Source of the DNA: Marinicellulosiphila megalodicopiae
GTDB lineage: Bacteria > Pseudomonadota > Gammaproteobacteria > Pseudomonadales > Natronospirillaceae
NCBI RefSeq assembly: GCF_045862395.1
Contig: NZ_AP023087.1
Location: 1,922,001 to 1,986,000, forward strand
DNA length: 64,000 nucleotides
Reading direction: 5' to 3'
Position numbers and translations under genes: made by a program. Under the pieces are notes generated by a model. That model worked only from the letters and a program-made list of their open reading frames with translations, was not told the origin of the DNA and searched no databases. Within the stretch, counting starts at the first letter, position 1, and every line of letters begins with the position of its first letter. This document shows positions 1 to 8,152 of the stretch, in pieces.

Positions 1-2
1 GA

Positions 3-464
3 AAAAATAATACTACTGTTGAGTTAGAAGGTGCCGTTGAAATTTCGGTTAAATTGGGTATTTCTGATGCGATCGTAGATATTGTAGAAACAGGATCGTC
101 AATTAAGCAAGCAGGTTTGCGTATCATTGGTGAGCCAATGAGTTATTCAAATGCGGCTATCTTTACTCGCCCAGAGTACAAAGAAAATGATGAAATTAAA
201 AAACTTACATCAAGAGTGGCAGGTAAAATTGTTGCTTCTCAATTTGTGATGATTGAATACGACGCACCAAAAGCCGTTTCTGAAAAGGCGTGCCAGTTAA
301 CTCCTGGTATTAAATCACCAACGATTACACCTCTAAAAGACACAAGTTGGGTGGCGGTTAAATCGATGATCGAGCAAGATAAGGTCAATGAGGTGATGGA
401 TCAACTAGAGTCATTAGGTTGTGAAGGGATTTATACAACTAAAATATTAAGTGCTCGTATCTAA
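3..464 (+). CDS. hisG: ATP phosphoribosyltransferase, C-terminal part (partial)
   Basis: First enzyme of histidine synthesis, joining ATP and PRPP. The 5' end lies outside the window. The reading frame is open from base 3, so the TTG near base 54 is internal and not a start. The visible part begins with a stretch like the PRPP-binding end of the catalytic domain (LGISDAIVDIVETGSS, then AGL). It continues into a C-terminal domain (VAGKIVASQFVMIEYDAP ... TITPLKD ... GIYTTKI) typical of the long, histidine-feedback-regulated HisG form. A strong hairpin terminator follows directly, so hisG ends its transcript here and hisD is not next to it. Confidence 0.93.
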   Translation, partial: KNNTTVELEGAVEISVKLGISDAIVDIVETGSSIKQAGLRIIGEPMSYSNAAIFTRPEYKENDEIKKLTSRVAGKIVASQFVMIEYDAPKAVSEKACQLTPGIKSPTITPLKDTSWVAVKSMIEQDKVNEVMDQLESLGCEGIYTTKILSARI

Positions 465-476
465 TTGAGCAAAAGC

Positions 477-505
477 AAAAAAAGCAGCCATTGGCTGCTT
501 TTTTT
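477..505. terminator. Intrinsic terminator after hisG, probably bidirectional
   Basis: An A-run leads into arms AAAGCAGCC and GGCTGCTTT around a 3-nt loop, followed by a T-run. The symmetry lets it serve hisG on the plus strand and the converging minus-strand gene at 524-907. Confidence 0.9.
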
Positions 506-523
506 ATGTCAGAAATAAAAGAA

Positions 524-907
524 TTATTTCCAGATGATTTCAGTGGTTTTTTCATTATCAATATTTAGCCAGCAGTCAGGGTTTTCTGTTTCATCTTCTT
601 CCCAACTTGATTTTATGCATCGAGCTTGAATTTGAGTGTCTTGTACAAATTGTTGGGCGCAGGCTAAATCGTTATTCCATGTTGTGTTTTGGCTATCAAA
701 CCAAATGCTTGAAAAGCCAGATTGTGCCTTTAGTAGGACATTCACATCGATAATATGGTCTACAACAAAAATTTGAGTGCTAAGCATGTCGCCTTTTTTG
801 CTAAATTCAACCGTTCGACTTGAAAGTGTGCTTAGCCAGTTTTTGATAGTTTCAGCGTCTTTCGTTTTTACGTAAATTTCAATATCGGGTTGGTTTTGAC
901 TGGACAT
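524..907 (-). CDS. Hypothetical protein, 127 aa, acidic
   Basis: I do not recognise a family. The product is a soluble 127-residue protein without signal peptide or membrane segment, and rich in Asp/Glu toward the end (SSWEEDETENPD). It starts with ATG three bases after the stop of the membrane protein gene at 911-1192, so the two form a two-gene operon divergent from dapE. The spacing suggests a joint role with that small membrane protein. No catalytic motif is visible. Confidence 0.7.
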   Translation of the reverse strand: MSSQNQPDIEIYVKTKDAETIKNWLSTLSSRTVEFSKKGDMLSTQIFVVDHIIDVNVLLKAQSGFSSIWFDSQNTTWNNDLACAQQFVQDTQIQARCIKSSWEEDETENPDCWLNIDNEKTTEIIWK

Positions 908-910
908 GGT

Positions 911-1192
911 TTACTCATCTAAAAAGTATCTAAGGATGCGAAATACGCTCAACGCCATATATCCGCGAAAGCTGATTATGATACCAAATATTAATACAAT
1001 TAACCCAACTAAAGTAATCAGTTCCGCTTGCAAAGAGGGTTCTGCCAAGGTGTTGGTCCAAACAATCACCATCATGCCAAGGGCAAACAGATAGCTGCCT
1101 TTTACTAACAAAGCAAAATTTTCAGTTGGTTTTTCCGATTGCTCAATAATCCATCGTTTACTAGATTGTTTAAACTGTTGGAAGTTAATCAT
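911..1192 (-). CDS. Small membrane protein, two predicted helices
   Basis: A 93-residue protein with two hydrophobic segments, about residues 28-48 (LVKGSYLFALGMMVIVW) and 57-78 (ELITLVGLIVLIFGIIISF). The N-terminus is charged and cytosol-like (QQFKQSSKRW). The ATG is preceded by an AAAGGGAT ribosome site. It is the first gene of a two-gene operon with 524-907, and its start lies only 64 bp from that of dapE, so the divergent promoters share this gap. Function unknown. Confidence 0.7.
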   Translation of the reverse strand: MINFQQFKQSSKRWIIEQSEKPTENFALLVKGSYLFALGMMVIVWTNTLAEPSLQAELITLVGLIVLIFGIIISFRGYMALSVFRILRYFLDE

Positions 1193-1213
1193 GATTTATC
1201 CCTTTAAAAATCG

Positions 1214-1219
1214 TATAAT
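1214..1219 (+). promoter_or_regulatory. -10 element of the dapE promoter
   Basis: A perfect TATAAT followed by a GCGCC-rich discriminator lies 38 bp upstream of the dapE ATG. No good -35 is seen at the usual distance. The site sits in the short gap between divergent genes. Confidence 0.55.
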
Positions 1220-1256
1220 GCGCCACCTTTTTTAGTTTAGTTGAAATATTTACGTT

Positions 1257-2393
1257 ATGTCTGACTCTCGCACAATACAATATACCTACGATCTTTTATC
1301 TCGCCAGTCTGTGACACCAGAAGACTGCGGTTGCCAAGAATTTATTTCTGATACATTAGCGCCATCTGGTTTTGTGTCTGAACAAATGAATTTTGAAGAT
1401 GTGAAAAACGTCTGGATTCGAAAAGGCACACAGTCTCCCGTATTTGTATTTGCAGGTCATACTGATGTTGTGCCAGTAGGCGATGCATCAAAATGGGATT
1501 CAGATCCGTTTGTGCCAACGCTTCGTGATGGAATGATTTACGCACGCGGAGCCGCTGACATGAAAGGCTCAATTGCCTGTTTTATGGATGCTGCTGAGCA
1601 ATTTGTAAAAGATTTTCCTGACCATAAAGGTTCGATCGCGATGTTAATTACGTCCGATGAAGAGGCTGATGCCATCAACGGCACCGTTAAAGTGGTTGAA
1701 GTATTAGAAAAACGTAATGAAAAAATGGATTACTGCTTAGTGGGTGAGCCTTCAAGTAGTGATGTCGTTGGTGATACCATCAAAAATGGCCGTCGTGGTT
1801 CAATGATTGGTCGGTACACGTTCCATGGCGTGCAAGGTCATGTTGCATACCCTCAATTGGCCGATAACCCTGTACATAAAATATTGCCATTTTTACAAGA
1901 AATGGTGGACACAGTTTGGGATGAAGGTAATGAGTTTTTCCCAGCAACCAGCTTTCAAATCTCAAACATCAACAGTGGTACAGGCGCTACTAACGTCATT
2001 CCTGGTGAATGTCACATGATGTCGAGCTTTCGTTTTTGTACTGAATCGTCACCAGAATCATTGCAAAAACGTGTTCAAGATATGTTAGATAAATACGGCA
2101 TTAATGCTGAAGTAAATTGGGAAATTTCTGGTTTGCCCTTTTTAACTGGTCGTGGAAAATTTGTAGATGCGGCCATGAGTGCCGTAAAAGAAGTGATGGG
2201 TTTTGAGTCAGAACTTTCCACTGCTGGTGGAACATCTGATGGTCGCTTTATTGCGCCAACGGGTACTCAGGTTATGGAGTTGGGCCCTGTAAATGCAACC
2301 ATTCATAAAGTGAATGAATGTGTGAAAAAAGACGATTTAGAGAAACTAACAGAAATTTATTATCAGATTTTGAAAAACATGTTGGTAGATTAA
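1257..2393 (+). CDS. dapE: Succinyl-diaminopimelate desuccinylase
   Basis: Zinc M20-family amidohydrolase that removes succinate from N-succinyl-LL-diaminopimelate in the lysine/peptidoglycan branch. The length of 378 aa is normal. Visible motifs are FAGHTDVVPVGD (metal His and catalytic Asp), YARGAADMKG (bridging Asp), TSDEEADAINGT (catalytic Glu pair), LVGEPSSSD (metal ligand), GRRGS and VQGHVAYP of the lid domain, and the late STAGGTSDGR and ELGPVNATIHKVNE (last metal His). It is monocistronic, with its own -10 box upstream and a terminator downstream. Confidence 0.97.
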   Translation: MSDSRTIQYTYDLLSRQSVTPEDCGCQEFISDTLAPSGFVSEQMNFEDVKNVWIRKGTQSPVFVFAGHTDVVPVGDASKWDSDPFVPTLRDGMIYARGAADMKGSIACFMDAAEQFVKDFPDHKGSIAMLITSDEEADAINGTVKVVEVLEKRNEKMDYCLVGEPSSSDVVGDTIKNGRRGSMIGRYTFHGVQGHVAYPQLADNPVHKILPFLQEMVDTVWDEGNEFFPATSFQISNINSGTGATNVIPGECHMMSSFRFCTESSPESLQKRVQDMLDKYGINAEVNWEISGLPFLTGRGKFVDAAMSAVKEVMGFESELSTAGGTSDGRFIAPTGTQVMELGPVNATIHKVNECVKKDDLEKLTEIYYQILKNMLVD

Positions 2394-2419
2394 ACGTTTA
2401 ACTCTCTATAAATATTAAG

Positions 2420-2447
2420 CCAGAGCATATTGTGACTCTGGTTTTTT
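2420..2447 (+). terminator. Intrinsic terminator after dapE
   Basis: CCAGAG and CTCTGG arms around a 10-nt loop followed by six T on the plus strand. No T-run on the other side, so it serves dapE only. Confidence 0.75.
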
Positions 2448-2459
2448 CGGCTTTTTTGT

Positions 2460-4064
2460 CTAGTTTTTATTATTTTCTATCTCTGTATCGATTTCATCGT
2501 GCAGTTTCGCTTCAATATGAATCACAAGATGGTGGTTGATTTCTTTTTCAAACTTTTTAATGTTTTCAATGTTCACTTTGCTAAGTTGTAATCCCTTTGG
2601 TAATAAAATTACACCCATGTCAGTTTTTATATCTTGAGTGAGTATCATCTCTGGTTTTAATTGAAATACTTCGACGCTTTTAGAGTGGGTTTGATCTTTA
2701 AATTCTCCTTGGTTGATTAAATCAAGAAATGCTTCAACCAAATGTAAATCATATTTACTGCCTTTATGTTTATGTAAATATTCATTTGCTTGAGTTTTTG
2801 TCATTGGTTTATTGAAAAAACGACCTGAAATTATCGCGTCATAATCACTGCATAAACAAATGATACGTGCACCAATGTGTATAGATTTCGCCGTTAGTGC
2901 ATTAGGGTAACCGCTACCATCTAAGTATTCATGATGTTGTTTGATTATTTGAGCTGCTATTTTTAAATCAGAATTTTTACTTAAAAGTGTTTCCCCTAAA
3001 ATTGGGTGTTGTTGATACAGCTCCAAATTTTTTCCCTTTAAGGATTGCGCAGGTTTTGCCAAAATATCATCTTTTAAACCCAGTGTACCAATATCATGAA
3101 GATACGCGGCTATTGTTATTTGTCGAACTTGTTCGTCATCTAATTTTATTTTATGTGCAATGGCTGTGGCAAATTCACATATACGTTTGCTGTGACCTAT
3201 GGCGTGATTTTCACGCATTTGTACCACGTCATTTAATAATTGAGTGGTTGAATCAAGATGTGATTTTAGCTGGTCATTAATCTGTTGCATGATGATTAAG
3301 CCTTGCTCAACTTCTGCAGTTTTTTGTTTGTTCTCTTCTAATAATTCTTGATTGTGTTTGTTGATTTGTTCAAGAATTAATAAACCCTGTTCTACTTCTG
3401 CGCTTCTTTGAATGTTGTCTTGGGTTAAGCTTTGTTTGTGTCTATCGATTTGTTCTAAAATAATTAATCCTTGCTCCACTTCGGCACTTTTTTGTATGTA
3501 TTCTTGTTTAAGGTTTTGATTGTCACCATCAACCATATTTAAAAGTAACAGGCCTTGTTGAACTTCTGCTGTTTTTTGCTTGACGTCTTCTTTTAAATGT
3601 CCGTTTAAATCAATTAATTTAATGTTATTTGATTTTAATAATTTATTCTGTTCAACCAATAAATACCTTAAGCGTAATTTTTCTAATTCACTTTTTCTAT
3701 ATTCAATCGCCATTTCTATGGTTTGAATTAAGGTTTCATTGTTCCAAGGTTTATGTAAATAATTAAAAATTTTTCCGTGATTAATGGCACGGGCGGTATC
3801 TAAATCATTTGAAAAACCTGTTAACAAAATGCGAATAGTATGGGGATGAATTTTTGCAATTTCTGTAAATAATTCAGCGCCATCCATATTGGGCATTTGC
3901 ATGTCACTAACGATGACCCAAAAATTATGCTTCTCCACTAATGTTAAAGCAGATGCTGCACTATCAGCAGTAAAAATATTCCATGAAGTATCAATGCAGG
4001 TTCTATTCAAGGCTCTTAATACACCAGGATCATCATCGACAAATAATATTTTAATTTTGCTCAT
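2460..4064 (-). CDS. Response regulator: receiver, repeated coiled coil and HD-GYP domain
   Basis: The 534-residue product has three parts. Residues 1-122 are a receiver domain with acidic residues D10-D12, phospho-acceptor D54 (SDMQMPNMDG) and K105 (LHKPW). Residues about 123-274 are helical and carry four tandem 28-residue repeats with the core [KR][TS]AEVxQGLxx (163-190, 191-218, 219-246, 247-274). Residues about 285-455 are an HD-GYP domain with HDIGTLGL (H323 D324) and HHEYLDGSGYP (377-387). HD-GYP proteins usually hydrolyse cyclic di-GMP. The usual Lys after HDIG is Thr here. The gene overlaps the sensor kinase gene by 14 nt, so they are surely cotranscribed. The output is probably cyclic di-GMP breakdown, which is inferred. 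Confidence 0.93.
   Translation of the reverse strand: MSKIKILFVDDDPGVLRALNRTCIDTSWNIFTADSAASALTLVEKHNFWVIVSDMQMPNMDGAELFTEIAKIHPHTIRILLTGFSNDLDTARAINHGKIFNYLHKPWNNETLIQTIEMAIEYRKSELEKLRLRYLLVEQNKLLKSNNIKLIDLNGHLKEDVKQKTAEVQQGLLLLNMVDGDNQNLKQEYIQKSAEVEQGLIILEQIDRHKQSLTQDNIQRSAEVEQGLLILEQINKHNQELLEENKQKTAEVEQGLIIMQQINDQLKSHLDSTTQLLNDVVQMRENHAIGHSKRICEFATAIAHKIKLDDEQVRQITIAAYLHDIGTLGLKDDILAKPAQSLKGKNLELYQQHPILGETLLSKNSDLKIAAQIIKQHHEYLDGSGYPNALTAKSIHIGARIICLCSDYDAIISGRFFNKPMTKTQANEYLHKHKGSKYDLHLVEAFLDLINQGEFKDQTHSKSVEVFQLKPEMILTQDIKTDMGVILLPKGLQLSKVNIENIKKFEKEINHHLVIHIEAKLHDEIDTEIENNKN
3243..3578 (-). repeat. Four tandem 84-bp repeats encoding 28-residue coiled-coil units
   Basis: Inside the HD-GYP regulator, four in-frame units encode closely related 28-residue segments (for example QKSAEVEQGLIILEQI and QRSAEVEQGLLILEQI). 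Twenty-eight residues are four heptads, fitting a coiled coil whose length changes by whole units. Confidence 0.88.
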
Positions 4065-5631
4065 TATTTTTTTCCGTTTCTAATATTGAATTCTCATTGT
4101 TTAAAAATCTAATTGTAAATTTAGTGCCACTGGCAGGTTTGCTTGCTACACAAATATTTCCATTAAATTCTTCGATGATGCCATATACAATACTTAATCC
4201 AAGGCCAGTGCCTTTTCCGATAGGTTTAGTTGTAAAAAAAGGATCAAATAATCGATTTAATGTCAGCTCGTCCATGCCATTTCCATTATCTTCAATTTCA
4301 AATAATACATAATTTTTTTCCTCCAATGCCGAAATTTTTATTAATCCTGATTTTGAATTGATATGATTTTCTAATTCATTGATTGCGTCACAAGAATTAA
4401 TAATTAAATTTGTCAGTAATTGAATAAATTTACTGTCGTTTCCCATAATTGTGATGTCTTTAGAAATTTGAAAATCAAAGTGAATATGATTCGGTAATGC
4501 GCTCTTCATCAATACAAACGCGTTGTCGATATTTTCTTGAATATTAATTGGATGCAGTTGGGTTTGTGTTTGACTGCTTGAGAATGTTTGTAAGCCTTTC
4601 ACAATTTGACCGATTTGAATTAATGCACTTTGGCAGTCTTTGATTAATTCAGGTAAATCTGAAAAAATAAAAATGGATTTTTTGTCTTTAGGATTAATAT
4701 GTTGACATAAATGTTCCGTGTATTTTTGCATGCTACTGAGGTTGGCTGTAACGCTGCTTAGTGGTGTGTTTATTTCATGGGCAACCCCTGAAGATAATAA
4801 TCCGATCGATGCCAGTTTTTCTTGTTCAACTAATTGTTTTTGGGCTTTTTTTAATTCGTCATTTGTTTTTTGTAATGCTTGAGTTCTTCTATTTACTCTG
4901 TCTTCAAGTTCGGCATTTATGGTTTTTAAGCTGTGTTCGTAATCATCTCTTTGATGTTTAATCTGTAATAATTGGGCTCGCATGTGATTATAAGTGTTGG
5001 TTAATTCACCGATTTCATCTTTGCTTGTTGTGTTTATTTCTACTGAATAATCGTCATTTGCGATGGCGATACTTGCTCGATTTAAATGGGTCAATTGGGA
5101 CGTTAAATAACAACCTAAAATATATGAAAATAATGCAACTAACATTATTTCAATTCCTGCAAATATAAATAAATTCTTTTGTGTGTTTAAAATAGATTGC
5201 TGTAACGACTGTACATTAAAACCTAGTTGGGTTGAGCCAAAGGGTTGAATGCCCGCTAATATGTCAGATTCAAAATCGTAGACACCATCAGTGACTCGAC
5301 TTAATTCCAAGTCAGCGATAAAGGGTTTATTAAGATTGGTTGAGTCACCTAATTCTAAAATTGGCTGTTGATCAATGTTAAAAATTTTAATATAAGCCAC
5401 GGAATTATTTTCAATCATTTTTTCGCTGATATCTAATACAGTAGCTTGATCATAGGAAAGCAATGCGTCGTTAATTGAAGCGACATACAAATTACTTAAG
5501 CTATAAATACGTTCATTAATTTGAGTTTGATTGGTTTGTTTAAGGTTATTTAATACAGTCATAATAATGATTGCTAACAATACAAATTCAATGGATGCAA
5601 TGCCTATTATGGTTTTATATCGAAATTTCAT
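4051..5631 (-). CDS. Membrane sensor histidine kinase with HAMP domain
   Basis: A 526-residue kinase. The first membrane helix is about residues 7-28, a periplasmic sensing region spans 29-151, and the second helix is about 152-176. A HAMP domain follows (about 177-225), then a coiled coil (225-272). The HisKA motif ASIGLLSSGVAHEINTPLSS has phospho-His H285. The HATPase shows the N-box (NLIINSCDAINE), the G1 box (EIEDNGNGMDE), DPFFTTKPIGKGTG and the G2 box (GLGLSIVYGI). It overlaps the periplasmic protein gene by ATGA (4 nt) and the regulator gene by 14 nt. The likely path is ligand, periplasmic protein, kinase, HD-GYP regulator. Confidence 0.95.
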   Translation of the reverse strand: MKFRYKTIIGIASIEFVLLAIIIMTVLNNLKQTNQTQINERIYSLSNLYVASINDALLSYDQATVLDISEKMIENNSVAYIKIFNIDQQPILELGDSTNLNKPFIADLELSRVTDGVYDFESDILAGIQPFGSTQLGFNVQSLQQSILNTQKNLFIFAGIEIMLVALFSYILGCYLTSQLTHLNRASIAIANDDYSVEINTTSKDEIGELTNTYNHMRAQLLQIKHQRDDYEHSLKTINAELEDRVNRRTQALQKTNDELKKAQKQLVEQEKLASIGLLSSGVAHEINTPLSSVTANLSSMQKYTEHLCQHINPKDKKSIFIFSDLPELIKDCQSALIQIGQIVKGLQTFSSSQTQTQLHPINIQENIDNAFVLMKSALPNHIHFDFQISKDITIMGNDSKFIQLLTNLIINSCDAINELENHINSKSGLIKISALEEKNYVLFEIEDNGNGMDELTLNRLFDPFFTTKPIGKGTGLGLSIVYGIIEEFNGNICVASKPASGTKFTIRFLNNENSILETEKNNEQN

Positions 5632-6461
5632 GGTGAGACCAAATGCTGTAATAGATCAATGTTTAATGCCCGTACATCATTCCAGTCAGCATTTGTTGCT
5701 ATTTCTAATTCAGGAATATTGATGCTCATCAGTGCTTTTTTTCCTTTCTCACTTGATTGCATATCTAACATAATTTGTTGAAATAACAACATAGTGCTTT
5801 GTGGCACGTTAGGGTGTGCTGCAAAAGCATGGGGTGTGTACTTTGGGCTACTCCACAGGATTTTGAGTTGTTGGAAGGTCTCGCTTCGGGTATTTTTTAA
5901 TGTTCGAACAATGCCGCCACCTGCAATAAAGTGATGTTGTGCAATATTTAAATACACGGAGTCATGTGAAGAGACGTATACAGGCTGATAATTTACGCCA
6001 ATTTGCTTAAGTTTGGCTTGTAAAATAATCGACGCTGCAAAAGCTGCGGGTGAAGGAAAGGCAATGTTTATGTGCTCAAACTGTTTTAATTGCTCAATGT
6101 CATTAAGTTCACTGTCTTTAGATACAACAATGATGCCTTGAATGCCTTTGTTTTTTTGTTTGAGTAGGGCTTGATATCCCGGGTTTTCGTTAAAAACCGT
6201 GAAGTGATAAGGGTTCATATAGGCAAAATCGTATTCTGAATTTGCTAAACGTTTCTCAAAAGTAGGGATGTCCTTAGCGGTACTAAATAAAAACGTGTCG
6301 CCAGTTTGCTCACTTAATATAGACAATAGTGGGCTCCAAAGTTGAGCCAGTTTCGTCGCACTTTGTTGAGGAACGATGCCAAATGTATAGGTATCTGCAA
6401 AACTCACATTGTAATGAAATGTAAAAATGAAAAATCCGATTACGAAGCGTAATTTAGTCAT
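5628..6461 (-). CDS. PhnD-like periplasmic substrate-binding protein
   Basis: A 277-residue protein with a signal peptide (cleavage probably after VSFA, near residue 22). Its fold resembles the phosphate/phosphite/phosphonate ABC-binding family (PhnD): YTFGIVPQQSATKLAQLW at the N-terminus, YDFAYMNPYHF in the middle, then VVSKDSELNDIEQL and FPSPAAFAAS. No ABC permease or ATPase is nearby. Instead it heads an operon with the sensor kinase, so it more likely presents a ligand to the kinase than feeds a transporter. That role is inferred from position. The ligand could be a phosphonate, phosphate or another small anion. Confidence 0.85.
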   Translation of the reverse strand: MTKLRFVIGFFIFTFHYNVSFADTYTFGIVPQQSATKLAQLWSPLLSILSEQTGDTFLFSTAKDIPTFEKRLANSEYDFAYMNPYHFTVFNENPGYQALLKQKNKGIQGIIVVSKDSELNDIEQLKQFEHINIAFPSPAAFAASIILQAKLKQIGVNYQPVYVSSHDSVYLNIAQHHFIAGGGIVRTLKNTRSETFQQLKILWSSPKYTPHAFAAHPNVPQSTMLLFQQIMLDMQSSEKGKKALMSINIPELEIATNADWNDVRALNIDLLQHLVSP

Positions 6462-6931
6462 TTTGGTATCTAATTTTTTTGAATGATGAATTCAGTATAG
6501 GAACGGCTCATGGTTTTCGCTTAATTAATTTTAAAGGGATTATAAGATTGTATGGTTAAGAAGGCGCAATTACATAACTCAAAAAAAAGCATTGTAATTT
6601 TTCAAGGTAAAGTCTTAATAAAAATTAATGAGTGGCTATTTATTTTATTACTTGAAAAATCAATCTGTAAAATGTAATCGATAACATTTCTTTTTAAAAA
6701 ATATAAGATATTTTAATGAAGCCTTATGGGTATTGGATTTGAGTTTGGTTAACACTGTGTACTATTTTTTATTAAAAGGATGCTTATAAATTATTTAAAA
6801 ACATAGAATATTTTATGTTTATTTATAGTGTATGTTCCTGATATAAAAAAACTTAAGCGCATAATAAAAATAAAATATGTGTTTAAGATTATTTTACAAA
6901 TTTATAACTAAGCGTAATAGATAAAAAATAG

Positions 6932-6948
6932 ACACAGTTTAACTGTGT
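6932..6948. promoter_or_regulatory. Near-perfect palindrome ACACAGTT-t-AACTGTGT
   Basis: Eight-base arms around one base, followed closely by a T-run. It may be an operator or a weak terminator. The partner protein is unknown. Confidence 0.4.
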
Positions 6949-7101
6949 ATGATTTTTTAATAATTGAATGTGGTAATAGTCTTATATTTTAGTGTATTTC
7001 TATTAATTATAAATTTTTTTGTTTTTTATTTAAATACAAAATTAAGACAATGTGCATTTTTTTGTTTTTAATATAAACAAAAATTAAACGTACTAAGAAC
7101 T

Positions 7102-7124
7102 TAATTTCACTGCGGGTGAAATTA
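7102..7124. promoter_or_regulatory. Inverted repeat upstream of pilin cluster 1
   Basis: TAATTTCAC and GTGAAATTA arms (9 bp, perfect) around a 5-nt GC-rich centre, 73 bp before the first pilin ATG. A second palindrome, ATACTTTAAAAGTAT, lies at 7161-7175. The first could be an operator or a leader hairpin. Confidence 0.45.
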
Positions 7125-7196
7125 GTTGTGGTAAAATGCTCGCGAAATTTGGCCTGATCGATACTTTAAAAGTATAGATTAAAAGAGCAGTAAAAA

Positions 7197-7613
7197 ATGT
7201 TAAGTAGTAAACAAATTGAAAACGGTTTTACATTAATTGAATTAATGATTGTTGTCGCCATTGTGGGGATTTTAGCTGCAATCGCATTTCCTAGTTATAG
7301 TAATTATTTACGAACGGGTCGAATTGATACTGTTCAAAATGATGTGAAATTATTAGCCAATAGTGTCGATGCCATTTATGCACGACAACTTTCCTATCCT
7401 AGTAGCGCCAAAGATGCATCGACTGAAACTGAGATCCGAACAAAATTATCCGTCAATTGGCACTCTGCTTCTGGCAGTGATTTTGAATTTTCTATTGAAT
7501 TTAATAATGGCTTTAAAATAATAGCGACAGGTAAACATGCTTCGGTATCTGACTGCATTATTGAATTAGATGATCAAAATGACTTGGATTTAACTCAATG
7601 TGTAAACGGTTAA
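7197..7613 (+). CDS. Type IV pilin, PilE-like (cluster 1)
   Basis: A 138-residue prepilin. A short leader ends in ENG before the N-methylation segment FTLIELMIVVAIVGILAAIA with Glu at position +5, so the prepilin peptidase PilD should cut after G10. The soluble part is short and has one cysteine pair near the end (DCIIEL ... LTQC), like the D-region of minor pilins. It is the first gene of a five-gene cluster with PilE/FimT/PilV/PilW/PilX order. Its closest relative in the window is the gene at 38826-39269. It is probably a minor pilin, as the major subunit is normally not in this cluster. Confidence 0.92.
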   Translation: MLSSKQIENGFTLIELMIVVAIVGILAAIAFPSYSNYLRTGRIDTVQNDVKLLANSVDAIYARQLSYPSSAKDASTETEIRTKLSVNWHSASGSDFEFSIEFNNGFKIIATGKHASVSDCIIELDDQNDLDLTQCVNG

Positions 7614-7624
7614 TGAGGGGCGTA

Positions 7625-8152
7625 ATGAATAAAAACACAGGATTTTCATTAATTGAGTTGATGGTTGTCATTGCGATTATAGCAATTTTAGCTGGCATAG
7701 CAGTGCCCAGTTTTATTGCTCAAATTAATCATACTCGAATTGACGATGCGCAAAGTGCGTTAATTCAGGCAGTAGGTCGAGCCAGAGCGATAGCACTACG
7801 AAATGAAGTAGGTAATTTTGAAGGCAAACAAAGCACTGTTGTGTGTTTTGACTCAAGTACGACTGCGATTTCATTACATGGTGCTGTTCGAAATGTTGCA
7901 GGCACTTTGGTCGATGCAAATTGTACTGATAATCAAATTTGGATCCACAATACTCTGCATTCTGATATTAGAATTTATACCGTAACCTATGATGCTTTGC
8001 GTGATGAAAAGGCATTTTTGCAAATTGCATTTGATAATAAAGGTCGAATTGTTATTGGTTGTCCAACGGGAATACTATGTGCCCAAAATAATTTATTTTT
8101 AGTTAAATTAAATGGCACCTCGTATCAATCCGATGAAAAGGTGATTTATTAA
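7625..8152 (+). CDS. FimT/GspH-type minor pilin (cluster 1)
   Basis: A 175-residue prepilin starting at the ATG after a GAGGGG ribosome site; an upstream in-frame start at 7598 would overlap the previous gene and lengthen the leader. The leader MNKNTG is followed by FSLIELMVVIAIIAILAGIAVP with Glu +5. The next segment, QSALIQAVGRARAIALRNEVG, is characteristic of FimT/FimU/GspH proteins, and the C-terminal half has several cysteines. FimT/FimU-type proteins help prime pilus assembly and bind DNA in some species. Its stop overlaps the next start (TAATG), so translation is probably coupled. Confidence 0.9.
   Translation: MNKNTGFSLIELMVVIAIIAILAGIAVPSFIAQINHTRIDDAQSALIQAVGRARAIALRNEVGNFEGKQSTVVCFDSSTTAISLHGAVRNVAGTLVDANCTDNQIWIHNTLHSDIRIYTVTYDALRDEKAFLQIAFDNKGRIVIGCPTGILCAQNNLFLVKLNGTSYQSDEKVIY

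Larger units (their letters stand above)
6462..7196. other. 735-bp AT-rich gap between divergent signalling and pilin operons
   Basis: No convincing gene on either strand. It holds the divergent promoters of the signalling operon and pilin cluster 1. Visible structure is a set of short palindromes, listed separately, and A/T tracts. A loose direct repeat, CTGTGTA followed by a T-rich run, occurs near 6754 and 6942. Confidence 0.7.

Noticed and set aside
1342..1572. Antisense reading frame within dapE
   Set aside because: It is a shadow of the strong dapE frame, without its own ribosome site.
3243..3578. Tandem repeats as a CRISPR array
   Set aside because: The units are contiguous, in frame and coding, with no spacers.
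7130..7145. Sigma-54 promoter before pilin cluster 1
   Set aside because: The GG and GC elements are six bases apart, not the ten needed.
7598..7625. Earlier start for the cluster 1 FimT-like gene
   Set aside because: The longer start overlaps the previous gene and gives a leader too long for a prepilin; the ATG at 7625 has a GAGGGG site.
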